Assembly (NCBI GenBank): GCA_964580215.1
Contig: CAZOJT010000005.1
Span: forward strand, 1 to 64,000
Direction: 5' to 3'
DNA length: 64,000 nucleotides
Source: SM23-73-3 sp964580215
Lineage (GTDB): Bacteria; Zixibacteria; MSB-5A5; SM1-73
Positions within the stretch are counted from its first letter, which is position 1. Every line of letters begins with the position of its first letter. Shown here piece by piece: positions 1 through 8,114 of this stretch. The position numbers and the translations under genes were made by a program. The notes under the pieces are model-generated. The model ran no database searches and had not been told where the DNA came from. It saw only the letters and a program-made list of their open reading frames with translations.

Positions 1-1045
1 TTTCTTTTTTGGCAGTATAAATCTGCCCAAAAGCCCGATGAATCGCTCCTATCTCTATCTTCTCTCCCAAAGATTCCGCCACCTTCAAAGCCTTCTCACA
101 GGAGGATAATGCTTCATCATATTGCTTTTCCGCAATCTGAACCTCGGCTAAAAGCTGATAGGTCTGGCTGACAATATCACCGGCAGGAGCAATCTCTTCT
201 CCTATCTTGATCCCATTCTTGCAATGATCTTTCGCTAAAAAATAATTCCCTTGAGCAAAAGCTAACTCCGCATAATATTCATAGTAGATCGCCATCTCCC
301 GCATGTAATTATTGTCATAAATAAGCTTTAATGCTTTTTCATAATATTTTTTGGCTTTTTTAAAATCTCGTTGCTGAGAGTACATATAACCCAAAGATAG
401 TGAACCTTTACATAGATTTAACCAATCGTTGCTTTCTTCGTTTATTTTGATGTTCAGCAAAAGGTTCTTTTTAGCTAACTGCCAATTTCCCATGCGCAAA
501 TGAATCGTTCCAAGATTACCTAAGCCCCGTGCCTTTATCTGTTTTTCTCCAATCTTATCACAAAGCTTGATGCTGTCCAATAAATACTCTATTGCCATTT
601 GATAATGGGCTTGTTGAAAGGAAACATTGGATAGCATAAATAAAACCGTGATCTTTCCACGATCGTCATCAATTCGTTTGTAAGTAGCAAGAGAATCGTG
701 CAAGTCCTCCTGAGCAGTTTTCAAATCACCTAAAGCTATATGAATATTCCCTAAAGTGTATTTAATCTGAGCGATTCGCTTATTCTCATTAGTGTTCTTG
801 AAAATGTCGAAAGCTTTATTAGCTTTGCTTAAAGCGGTCTGGTAATCTCCAAGCTTGCGGAAGACTTCTGCGGAATAGTAGCAGAAACGACCAAAATCTG
901 TGGAGCTCTCATCAAATTTTTGAGTAAGCTCCAAATCCCTTACTTCAGCCAGGGCTTCTTTGAATCTCTTTTGCTGAAGTAGGTTCTCTAAAAGCTCAAA
1001 TTTTAAATCTATTTCCTTTGCTAAATCCTTATCTCTGCTTTTCAT
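1..1045 (-). CDS. TPR-repeat protein, N-terminal part (runs off the window)
   Basis: The reading frame starts at ATG 1043-1045 and stays open to the window edge, giving about 348 residues. It begins MKSRDKDLAKEIDLKFELLE and is built of successive helical tetratricopeptide repeats (phrases such as AEVFRKLGDYQTALSKA, LGNIHIALGDLKTAQEDL, LGNLGTIHLRMGNWQLAKKN and YYEKALKLI). No signal peptide is seen, so it is probably cytosolic. Arrays of this kind resemble Rap/SARP-type or adenylate-cyclase-associated TPR sensors, but the C-terminal effector domain, if any, lies outside the window. Its first 17 bases overlap the small exported gene upstream, which suggests translational coupling. Confidence 0.85.
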   Translation of the reverse strand, partial: MKSRDKDLAKEIDLKFELLENLLQQKRFKEALAEVRDLELTQKFDESSTDFGRFCYYSAEVFRKLGDYQTALSKANKAFDIFKNTNENKRIAQIKYTLGNIHIALGDLKTAQEDLHDSLATYKRIDDDRGKITVLFMLSNVSFQQAHYQMAIEYLLDSIKLCDKIGEKQIKARGLGNLGTIHLRMGNWQLAKKNLLLNIKINEESNDWLNLCKGSLSLGYMYSQQRDFKKAKKYYEKALKLIYDNNYMREMAIYYEYYAELAFAQGNYFLAKDHCKNGIKIGEEIAPAGDIVSQTYQLLAEVQIAEKQYDEALSSCEKALKVAESLGEKIEIGAIHRAFGQIYTAKKE

Positions 1046-1346
1046 CTTTCTTTATAGGACATGGTTTGTAAAGAGAATTTCTATGGGGAGAGAGACAGCT
1101 TTGACCCTTTATCAAAATGAAATCAATGCTCAAGACTCTGATGGGCAGAACACTTACAAGATTATCTCTGCTATCTTCATCATACACGATTATAGTGCTA
1201 TCTTGAGAGGAAGACTTGTCCGCTTCTTGCCACGGATCTGCTTTGACCCGATACTTGAACTTAGGAGCATACGCCCCGAAGCTTGCTGATGTGAAGATCA
1301 AAAGTAAAACAACGCAAAGCACCACACAAATAATTTTCCTTTTCAT
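1029..1346 (-). CDS. small exported protein, unknown function
   Basis: A 105-aa product with a clear signal peptide: MKRK, then a hydrophobic core rich in V/L/I, then a FTSASFGA cleavage-like region. The mature part is short, charged and Tyr/Lys-rich, with no cysteine pair typical of a folded domain. A strong AGGAGG ribosome binding site lies about 9 bases before the ATG, which supports real translation. The 3' end overlaps the start of the TPR gene by 17 bases. I do not recognise the family. The pairing of a small exported peptide with a cytosolic TPR protein recalls peptide-sensor pairs (Rap-Phr), but nothing here proves that. Confidence 0.6.
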   Translation of the reverse strand: MKRKIICVVLCVVLLLIFTSASFGAYAPKFKYRVKADPWQEADKSSSQDSTIIVYDEDSRDNLVSVLPIRVLSIDFILIKGQSCLSPHRNSLYKPCPIKKDEKQR

Positions 1347-1513
1347 TTTAATTTCGCCTCCTGAAGATATTATTCAATCTACTCTTTTTTATTACTTTAT
1401 CTACAAAGCATTTAAGCCTTTCTATTTATAAAATACATCTAACTACTTTTTTGTCAAGAGAAAAATTTGATTTTTCAAATGGAATCCTGTTTTTAGATAT
1501 TGTGGGAAACACT

Positions 1514-2677
1514 TTAAACTCTTTCAAAAGGATCAAAGAGCTTCTTGTATTCTTGGAGGGCAAATCGGTCGGTCATTCCGGCAATGTAGTCACAGATCAA
1601 CTGCATCTGATCTTCGTCTTTGAGCCGGTCGCGGAATGAGGGGGGGAGTTGATTCGAGTCCTCTAAATATGCTTCAAAAAGCTGGGTGATGATCCTTCTG
1701 GCTTTGTCCGCCATTCGGATCATGCGGTAATGTCGATACAACTTATCAAACAGAAACTCCCTTAACTGGCTGTTTAACTTCTTGGTGGCGTCTGAAAACC
1801 TGATAATATTCTCCCCGACATTTCTCACATCTTCAAGCGCCTTTATCTGATATTTCTGGATAACTCTTTGGGTCTCCTCAATCAAATCAGAGACCTCAAA
1901 GTTAATTAGCATTCTTACCAGTTGATGTCTCCTCTGAGAGGGAGAGAGGTGAGCATATTGTTTTTTTAAATTTTTAGCCAGATCGCTCCACAGGGTGATC
2001 TGATTTAATTCCTCTTCCTTTAAAACATCGGAGGCTAAGCCATCGTCTATGTCGTGGCAGTGGTATGCTATCTCATCTGCCAGATTCACCAATTGACATT
2101 CCATGGTCGCTTTTTCGCCAGGATTGAACTCCGCTGGAATGGGATGATCGTAGTTGGTCTCATGCTTCATTATTCCTTCCCTTACTTCGTAAGTCAAATT
2201 CAATCCGGGAAAATCGGGATATTTCTCCTCCAGCAGGTCCACTACCCTTAGGGTTTGTCGGTTGTGCTCAAACCCTCCATGATCTTTCATTATCTCATTT
2301 AAGGTCTCTTCCCCTGCATGTCCAAAAGGGGTATGTCCCAGATCATGCACAAAGGCGATGGCTTCGGCTAAATCCTCGTTTAGCCTTAATGCTCTGGCAA
2401 TGGAGCGGGAGACCTGAGCCACCTCGATGCTGTGGGTAAGTCGGGTGCGATAATGATCCCCCTCGTGGCTGACAAAGACCTGAGTTTTATATTCCAATCT
2501 GCGAAAGGCGGTGGAATGAATTATCCTGTCTCTGTCTCTTTGGAAATTGGTGCGGTAAGGATGATCCTTCTCCTGGAACCTTCGCCCCTTGCTCTGCCTG
2601 CTTTTCACAGCATAGGAAGCCAAAAACTTCTCTTCCTGCTTTTCTAACTCTTTTCTTAAACAATTAGAAATTGCCAT
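1514..2677 (-). CDS. dgt: deoxyguanosinetriphosphate triphosphohydrolase-like HD protein
   Basis: A 387-aa protein of the dGTPase family, which hydrolyses dNTPs to the deoxynucleoside and triphosphate and so helps set dNTP pools. The N-terminal signature runs RDRDRIIHSTAFRRLEYKTQVF, then RLTHSIEVAQVSRSIAR (first metal His). The HD metal motif is HDLGHTPFGHAGE near residues 110-123, and a later Asp lies in NLADEIAYHCHDIDDG. Length and domain order match bacterial dGTPase-like proteins of the shorter (non-E. coli) type. The start is an ATG with only weak purine-rich sequence upstream. It is flanked by repeats on the upstream side, so it is probably transcribed alone or with the two genes downstream. 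Confidence 0.95.
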   Translation of the reverse strand: MAISNCLRKELEKQEEKFLASYAVKSRQSKGRRFQEKDHPYRTNFQRDRDRIIHSTAFRRLEYKTQVFVSHEGDHYRTRLTHSIEVAQVSRSIARALRLNEDLAEAIAFVHDLGHTPFGHAGEETLNEIMKDHGGFEHNRQTLRVVDLLEEKYPDFPGLNLTYEVREGIMKHETNYDHPIPAEFNPGEKATMECQLVNLADEIAYHCHDIDDGLASDVLKEEELNQITLWSDLAKNLKKQYAHLSPSQRRHQLVRMLINFEVSDLIEETQRVIQKYQIKALEDVRNVGENIIRFSDATKKLNSQLREFLFDKLYRHYRMIRMADKARRIITQLFEAYLEDSNQLPPSFRDRLKDEDQMQLICDYIAGMTDRFALQEYKKLFDPFERV

Positions 2678-2792
2678 ATAATGCTCTAAACTTCGTTGAC
2701 GGTTTTACTTTTACTGGTTGAACTTTAGGTCCATTACCTTGGCACTGAATTTTTTGTCATATTGAAAGGGATGAATTGAAATTCCCGTCTCC

Positions 2793-2958
2793 GTAGTTGC
2801 TCGATTTATCGAGCCTTACAGGAAGCTCAATGAATTGAGCAACTACATAGAGTAAAACTCTCTTCTTGTTGATGATTTTTTCAGAGATCCCAGTGGAACC
2901 ATATCGGTAGTTGTTCGATTCATCGAACTCACAAGAACCCACATGAATTGGACAACTG
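2793..2958. repeat. two copies of a palindromic repeat between genes
   Basis: Two related units, 2793-2846 and 2907-2958. The first is bounded by GTAGTTGCTC and GAGCAACTAC, an exact 10-base inverted repeat, with CGATTTATCG and TCAATGAATTGA inside. The second has the same order with a few changes (GTAGTTGTTCGATTCATCGA, then ATGAATTGGACAAC). An ORF here is only the repeat read through. The pair fills most of the 328-base gap between dgt and the next gene. Confidence 0.8.
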
Positions 2959-3005
2959 TGAGAACAAGAAAGTTAACTCCTTAGAAATCAGAAAAACTCA
3001 TACAA

Positions 3006-4856
3006 CTATTGATAACCACGCACTCTGATCTGATTAATCTCGTTTTTTACAGCCGCCGCTTCCCGAGTATTGGGGGCAATTTCCAACGCTTTCTCAAAAC
3101 ATTTTATAGCTTGTGGAAAATCCTCCACGTCGATGTACATAAAACCCAGATTCTTACAGGCGAAAAAATGTGTGGAATCCAGCTCAATCGCACGTTTGAG
3201 AGCAACTATGGCTGAATCGTATTCCATCTTTTCTCCGTAGATAACGCCCAAACTGTTGTAAGCATCCGCATATTCAGGGTTGAGCCTTATCGCCTCCTTG
3301 ATCTGAACCAAAGCTGAGTCATACTGTTCCGACATTCCCAGCGCAGTTCCAAAATTATTACGCGCCTCGGCAAAATTAGGGTCTGCATCTACCGCTTTTT
3401 GAAACGCCATTTTCGCCCACCGCACCAGTCCTCTTCTTTCAAATATTTCTCCTATGGCGTTATGTGCTACAGCATCATAAGGGGCTATTTTTGAGGTATT
3501 GGTCCAGAGATGATAATCTTTTCTAAAGATTCTGGCTCTGCTTTTAATGGTGAAAGCATAGAACAAAAGAAGTAGAGCAAAAAACAAAGAGAGCGCATGA
3601 CCTCCCCTTATCAGCAACCTTTCCGGAAACTTACTCTTTTTCATTTCCAAAACTTCTTTTTCCTCTAAAGCAATCTCCTCCGGTACAGCCACTTCAGCTT
3701 CAGGCATAATTTCTTCTTTAGGCATACGTTTTGGCAGTTTGATCTCAAACAATTTTCGTTCCCAACTCACTCCCACCTCCGCCAGTCTCCCCAGTATCAG
3801 GCAGAAGCCGATGGAAGGGATATAAGCCCACCATTCCTTGACAGAGGCATAAAGAGGAACCAAATTCAAAACCGGGACTAAAGTGACAAGAATCCAGAAT
3901 ATTCCAAAGGAGACCTCCTTAGCACCTCTCCGCAAGGAAAGCCCCAGTGCCAAAATCACGGCAAAAAATATCAATGACCCCCATAACTTCAGGCTGAATA
4001 TGGAGGTGATGGTCAAAACCCGCGGCGAGAAATTAAGATAAACAGGAAAGATGAATTTCTTGAAATAGTAAAAATATATGGCAAAGGCGGTGAGAAATCT
4101 CTGAAACAGGTTGGCGGAGGTATAAGGTTCTCCCGTCCCCAGATTGCCGATGACCGCTAATCTTAAGACAATATATAATATGGTTACAACCACAAAAGGA
4201 ATGTAGGGAATTATTTTCTTTCTAATGGGTTCTTTCTCAGAAAGATAGTCCCACACAAATAAGAACAAGGGTAAAGCCAGCGTGATCTCCTTGGAGAGAA
4301 GCGAAAGTAAGAAAGTGAAGATTGACCCCGCAAAAAGAAGAAATCGCAAGGCGCCCGTATGATCTTTTCTCTTGAAGAAAAGGATAAGGGTCAAAAGAAC
4401 GAAGAAACAAGCGATCAGATCCGTCCGTCCGGAAACCCAGACCACTGAGTTGACGTGAATGGGATGGGCGGCGAAAAAAAGAGCGGTAAAAAGTGAGAGA
4501 AGCTCCCTTTTGAAAAGGAGGAAGATCAAAAAATACAGAAGTATGGCATTTAAGGTATGAAAGCCAAGGTTAACTATATGATATGCAAAGGTGGTTTTGC
4601 CAAGCAAATGAAAATTTATGAAATTAGCTAAAGTTATTACGGGTCTATAAAAAGGAATGGACTCATAAGTCTCCGCCGGGAAAGGGTTGGTAAATACGGT
4701 TTTGAGGTTGCTCCAATCTTTAAGAAAATCCGCTTTATGAAAGATCAGTTCCCAGTCGTCAGCCACAAAGTCGAACCCGGAGGTATTGTAAAAAATCAGA
4801 ATGGAGACCGCCCCAATTACAATCACCAAAACCACATGAATAAATTTTCTCTTCAT
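3006..4856 (-). CDS. multi-pass membrane glycosyltransferase-like protein with C-terminal TPRs (TMTC/PMT-like)
   Basis: A 616-aa protein. Residues 1-350 hold many hydrophobic membrane segments; after the first comes an acidic pair in the motif FDFVADDWEL, the pattern expected of GT-C (PMT/TMTC-type) lipid-phosphate-sugar glycosyltransferases. A charged Glu-rich linker (about 375-420) precedes one further membrane segment (about 428-446). Residues 460-616 form three to four TPRs (AIGEIFERRGLVRWAKMAF, NNFGTALGMSEQYDSALVQI, NSLGVIYGEKMEYDSAI, KNLGFMYIDVEDFPQAI). The likely role is transfer of a sugar from a polyprenyl phosphate to exported protein or glycan, acceptor unknown. The downstream partner is not in the same operon. 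The enzymatic activity is inferred from architecture only. Confidence 0.75.
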   Translation of the reverse strand: MKRKFIHVVLVIVIGAVSILIFYNTSGFDFVADDWELIFHKADFLKDWSNLKTVFTNPFPAETYESIPFYRPVITLANFINFHLLGKTTFAYHIVNLGFHTLNAILLYFLIFLLFKRELLSLFTALFFAAHPIHVNSVVWVSGRTDLIACFFVLLTLILFFKRKDHTGALRFLLFAGSIFTFLLSLLSKEITLALPLFLFVWDYLSEKEPIRKKIIPYIPFVVVTILYIVLRLAVIGNLGTGEPYTSANLFQRFLTAFAIYFYYFKKFIFPVYLNFSPRVLTITSIFSLKLWGSLIFFAVILALGLSLRRGAKEVSFGIFWILVTLVPVLNLVPLYASVKEWWAYIPSIGFCLILGRLAEVGVSWERKLFEIKLPKRMPKEEIMPEAEVAVPEEIALEEKEVLEMKKSKFPERLLIRGGHALSLFFALLLLFYAFTIKSRARIFRKDYHLWTNTSKIAPYDAVAHNAIGEIFERRGLVRWAKMAFQKAVDADPNFAEARNNFGTALGMSEQYDSALVQIKEAIRLNPEYADAYNSLGVIYGEKMEYDSAIVALKRAIELDSTHFFACKNLGFMYIDVEDFPQAIKCFEKALEIAPNTREAAAVKNEINQIRVRGYQ

Positions 4857-5505
4857 CCGAAGACTCCTCCTTCTCCTGCCAAATCGATCAACATGCCAGA
4901 TGGCAGTTTAATTGCTTTGTATAATATCGCAAACATATAGATTTGTCAACAAAATTAATGTGGGGGTCTCTTAAAAACTACTCTCTCTTGATGGGGCGGG
5001 GGTTGAACCCCCGACCCTCGTTTGTGGTTCGACAGTTCGACAAGCTCACTGTCCTGAGCAAAGTCGAAGGACAGGCTCACCACCCTGAGTTCATCGAAGG
5101 ACGGACAGAGATGCACCCCCCACCCTAATAGAAGAGCTTTAGAGTAAGATGCTATAGTTAATTTTCCCAACAGATGAAAAGATGCCCAACAGATGAAAAG
5201 ATGAAACAGATGAAAGAAGAGAGGGGTTAAAAGCTTTGTTTAATCTGTTAAATCTGTTGGGAATATGTTCTGCGTTATTCGGGCATAGCGTCGGGAAAAT
5301 CTCAAGATCCAAACGGACAATTTCCCCACGTAACTTGGTCCAAAATCCCGACAAGCTATTGAAACACATAGGCGAATTTTGGGGACACTTGTGAGTGCAA
5401 CCCCTGTCCGAACGTGAGTCTGTCAAGTTTCCATTGACAAAGAAATATGTGCCGTTTATATTCAGATGACGAAAAAGATTAATCAAAACCTTAGGTCTAT
5501 TTTCT
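4857..5505. repeat. 650-base gene-poor stretch with degenerate repeats
   Basis: No convincing gene. At 5027-5104 there is a hairpin-rich unit (TTCGACAAGCTCACTGTCC followed by related TGAGTTCATCGAAGGACGG). At 4994-5016 lies a palindrome GGGGGTTGAACCCCC. At 5166-5214 the phrase CAACAGATGAAAAGATG is repeated imperfectly, and at 5238-5263 AATCTGTTAAATCTGTTGGG is its partial inverse. The genes that usually precede ecfT (the ATPases ecfA1/A2) are absent from this interval. Confidence 0.7.
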
Positions 5506-6312
5506 ATGGCTTTTTTAGAGAATATCACCATAGGGCAATATGTTCCCTCAGATTCGGTGATCCACAGGCTGGATCCGAGGACCAAGCTTGCTCTCATTTT
5601 GGGCATAATGATCCTGGCGGTGGTAACCGTTGATTTGAGGATATATCTTTTGATATCGATTTTTTTGTTATCTCTTTCCCTAATCTCAAAAATCCCTCTC
5701 CCCTATTTCTTTCGCAATCTAAAATCATTCTTCTGGTTGTTTTTGCTCACCTTTATTTTGCACATTTTCTTCACCTCGACAGAAACAACCGGATTCTGGG
5801 ATCTTAAGTTTATCAAAATAAGCCATCAAGGAGTTCTGAACGGGGCAGTCTATAGCTGGCGGATTGCTATCTTTATTTTTTCCGCCGCATTTTTGAGCCT
5901 TACCACTCAGGCAGTGGAATTGACCGATGCTATTTTCAAGTTCTTTTCTCCTTTAAAGAGATTCAAATTCCCGATGGAGGAGTTATCTTTGATCACCATG
6001 ATCTCTTTAAGGTTTATCCCTTTGCTTTTGGAGGAGGCGATAAATCTAAGAAAGGCGCAGATGTCTCGGGGAGCATCTTTCGAAGGTGGATTGATCAGAA
6101 GGGTAAAAAAAACTTTGCCTCTGCTTGTCCCATTGTTTATCTCTTCGTTCAGAAAAGCGGATGATCTGGCTTTAGCTTTGGACGCTCGAGGTTTCAGAAG
6201 TGGACAAAAACGAACAAGCTATCAGAAGCTGGTTTTCAAAACAAAAGACTTCTTCTTTTTATCTTTGATTTTTGTAGTTGTAGGAGTATCTTATTTGATT
6301 AAGATGGTTTAA
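5506..6312 (+). CDS. ecfT: energy-coupling factor transporter transmembrane protein EcfT
   Basis: A 268-aa inner-membrane protein of the CbiQ/EcfT family, the scaffold that couples the two EcfA ATPases to substrate-binding S components for vitamin or metal uptake. The N-terminus has the family phrase SVIHRLDPRTKLAL, followed by several membrane helices. Two coupling-helix signatures are visible: RKAQMSRGASF near 182-192 and LALDARGF near 223-231, the Ala-Arg-Gly type motifs that contact EcfA. It is followed 12 bases later by truA, the classical ecfT-truA order, but no ATPase or S-component gene lies in the window. The ATG start is chosen for alignment; its ribosome binding site is weak. Confidence 0.92.
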   Translation: MAFLENITIGQYVPSDSVIHRLDPRTKLALILGIMILAVVTVDLRIYLLISIFLLSLSLISKIPLPYFFRNLKSFFWLFLLTFILHIFFTSTETTGFWDLKFIKISHQGVLNGAVYSWRIAIFIFSAAFLSLTTQAVELTDAIFKFFSPLKRFKFPMEELSLITMISLRFIPLLLEEAINLRKAQMSRGASFEGGLIRRVKKTLPLLVPLFISSFRKADDLALALDARGFRSGQKRTSYQKLVFKTKDFFFLSLIFVVVGVSYLIKMV

Positions 6313-6324
6313 AAAGAAAACTGA

Positions 6325-7056
6325 ATGCTAAAGAATATAAAACTTGAAATCGAATATGACGGAACTAACTTTTATGGCTGGCAGGTTCAGCCAAAGCTTC
6401 GCACAGTTCAAGGGGAGATTCAGGATAGACTTAAAACTATCCTGAAGCATGAGGTCAATCTAATAGGGTCAGGCAGGACCGATGTGGGAGTGCATGCCCT
6501 CGGACAGGTAGCAAATTTCAAAACGGAAAAACAGCTTGTTGAGGAATCAATTCTAAGAGGACTAAACGGGCTTCTTCCTGATGATATCGTGATAACAAAG
6601 GTGGAGGAGGTGGATTTGGATTTCAATGCCAGATACAGCGCAACAAGTCGGCTATATAAATACAGGGTCTATCTGGGCAGAACTGCGATTTTAAGAAGAT
6701 ATGTCTGGGAGGTTTTATATTCGTTGAATCTGGAAAGCATTCTCAAAGCTACTGAAGAAATCCAGGGGGAATATGATTTTTCTTCCTTCTGCGTGGCTGA
6801 ATCGACAAAGGAGAATAATGTCTGCAAGGTAACATCAGCCACCTGGGAAAAATCAGACAATGAGTTGATATTTGTAATCGAGGCAGACAGGTTTCTTCAT
6901 ACCATGGTAAGAAGCCTGGTGGGAACTTTGATTGAAGTGGGGAGAGGATATTTTTCGGTTTCAGACTTTATCGATATAATGAAGGCGAAAGACAGAAAGA
7001 AAGCAGGTCCTACGGCACCAGCTTGCGGACTTTATCTGGTTGAGGTAAAATATTGA
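6325..7056 (+). CDS. truA: tRNA pseudouridine(38-40) synthase TruA
   Basis: A 243-aa protein of normal family length. TruA isomerises uridines 38, 39 and 40 in the tRNA anticodon stem-loop. The N-terminus LEIEYDGTNFYGWQ is typical. The catalytic Asp is residue 53 in the motif GSGRTDVGVHA. A conserved RFLHTMVRSLVGTL segment near residue 190 and the C-terminal AGPTAPACGL motif are present. It lies 12 bases behind ecfT, probably in the same transcript. A palindromic repeat element begins 17 bases after its stop. Confidence 0.97.
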   Translation: MLKNIKLEIEYDGTNFYGWQVQPKLRTVQGEIQDRLKTILKHEVNLIGSGRTDVGVHALGQVANFKTEKQLVEESILRGLNGLLPDDIVITKVEEVDLDFNARYSATSRLYKYRVYLGRTAILRRYVWEVLYSLNLESILKATEEIQGEYDFSSFCVAESTKENNVCKVTSATWEKSDNELIFVIEADRFLHTMVRSLVGTLIEVGRGYFSVSDFIDIMKAKDRKKAGPTAPACGLYLVEVKY

Positions 7057-7073
7057 ATCGAGAATGGAATCAC

Positions 7074-7190
7074 TGGCAGGGCTAAATGCCCTGCCCTATG
7101 ATTGTAGAACTATCGTCCCGCATAGGGGCGGGAATTCTCGTATGAATGTGCGTATGCACTCATACGAGCAGACGCATATCCTGCCCTGAG
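7074..7190 (+). repeat. MITE-like repeat family A, partial copy A5, with nested GTATG palindrome
   Basis: This copy keeps the internal hairpins of the family (GGCAGGGCTAAATGCCCTGCC and the GGGGCGGGAATT arm) but not the outer inverted ends. At 7137-7168 it carries the long form of the nested palindrome, beginning CTCGTATGAATG and ending ACTCATACGAG. The other family A copies are at 25695-25812, 45569-45706, 51559-51697 and 61698-61855. Confidence 0.85.
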
Positions 7191-7250
7191 AAATGATTTT
7201 TGGCACTTGTGAGCGTTTGCATCACATAAACAACTTATGGAGGTTGAGAG

Positions 7251-7904
7251 ATGAAATTCTTCATCGACACAGCAAACTTAGATGAAATAAAAGAAGCCGC
7301 CAGTATAGGGATTTTAGATGGCGTAACCACCAATCCCACCTTGCTGGCGAAAGAAAAAGGCAAAGGGGATTTCAAGACCATCCTTAAGAAAATCTGTGAG
7401 GTGGTGGATGGTCCGGTGAGCGCTGAGGTGGTGGCAACAGAAGCGGAAGGAATGGTAGGTGAGGCAGAGGAATTAGCTAAACTGCACGAAAATATCGTGA
7501 TAAAAATCCCCATATGCAAGGAAGGTCTCAAGGCTATAAAGATATTAAATTCAAAGGGGATTCGAATCAACTGCACCTTGATCTTCTCCCCTATCCAAGC
7601 GCTTTTAGCCGCCAAGGCGGGGGCATCCTTTGTCAGTCCCTTTGTGGGAAGATTGGACGACGCCGGCCATGTGGGTATGGACATAGTTGAGGATATTGTG
7701 ACAGTCTTCAATAATTATGAGGTCACCACCGAAATCATCGTGGCAAGCGTGAGAAATCCACTCCACGTGGTTGAAGCGGCAACAATGGGAGCAGATATTG
7801 CCACAATTCCATTCAAGGTTATTGAGCAGTTGATCAAACATCCCCTGACTGATGTGGGGATAAAAAGATTCTTAGAAGATTGGAAAAAGGTGGACAAAAG
7901 GTAA
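7251..7904 (+). CDS. fsa: fructose-6-phosphate aldolase / TalC-type transaldolase
   Basis: A 217-aa protein of the short (TalC/Fsa) transaldolase subfamily, which works through a Schiff-base lysine in central carbon metabolism. The N-terminus MKFFIDTANLDEI and DGVTTNPTLLAKE are family hallmarks. The catalytic Lys is residue 85 in NIVIKIP. The phosphate-binding and barrel-closing segments CTLIFSPIQALLAAKAGASFVSPFVGR and the C-terminal IATIPFKVIEQLIKHPLTDVG are intact. GAGGTTGAGAG before the ATG is a reasonable ribosome binding site. Whether it acts as a transaldolase or as an aldolase cannot be told from sequence alone. It stands between two repeat elements and may be monocistronic. Confidence 0.95.
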   Translation: MKFFIDTANLDEIKEAASIGILDGVTTNPTLLAKEKGKGDFKTILKKICEVVDGPVSAEVVATEAEGMVGEAEELAKLHENIVIKIPICKEGLKAIKILNSKGIRINCTLIFSPIQALLAAKAGASFVSPFVGRLDDAGHVGMDIVEDIVTVFNNYEVTTEIIVASVRNPLHVVEAATMGADIATIPFKVIEQLIKHPLTDVGIKRFLEDWKKVDKR

Positions 7905-7970
7905 TTTAAAATCCGAATGGAAAGCTAAAGCTTTCCGCTACACCTATATTCAGTGAATGTATCGGAGAGC

Positions 7971-8033
7971 GTAGGGACAGCCTTTGTGGCTGTCCGTATT
8001 CTGTCTAGGACAGGGACAAGCCCTGTCCCTACA
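7971..8033. repeat. twin-hairpin repeat family D, copy D1
   Basis: Two adjacent hairpins: GGGACAGCC...GGCTGTCC and GGGACAGGG...CCCTGTCCC, bounded by GTAGGGACAG and CTGTCCCTAC. A near-identical full copy is at 45750-45813 and a half copy at 44147-44177. The element may also serve as a transcription barrier between fsa and purB. Confidence 0.8.
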
Positions 8034-8114
8034 TGAAACTATGGTAGCGGAGATCTCAAAGTCTCCATAAAATGTTTTTAACCACTCTTGTTCAGACGAA
8101 AATAGGAATAGAAA

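Noticed and set aside
2757..2942. Minus-strand 61-aa ORF after dgt
   Set aside because: Entirely made of the two palindromic repeat units.
4994..5016. Palindrome with GGGTTCAACCC on the minus strand that resembles a tRNA T-arm
   Set aside because: No matching acceptor, D or anticodon arms upstream on the minus strand, and the stem does not pair as a 5-bp T-stem. At most a tRNA scrap; more likely a palindromic repeat.
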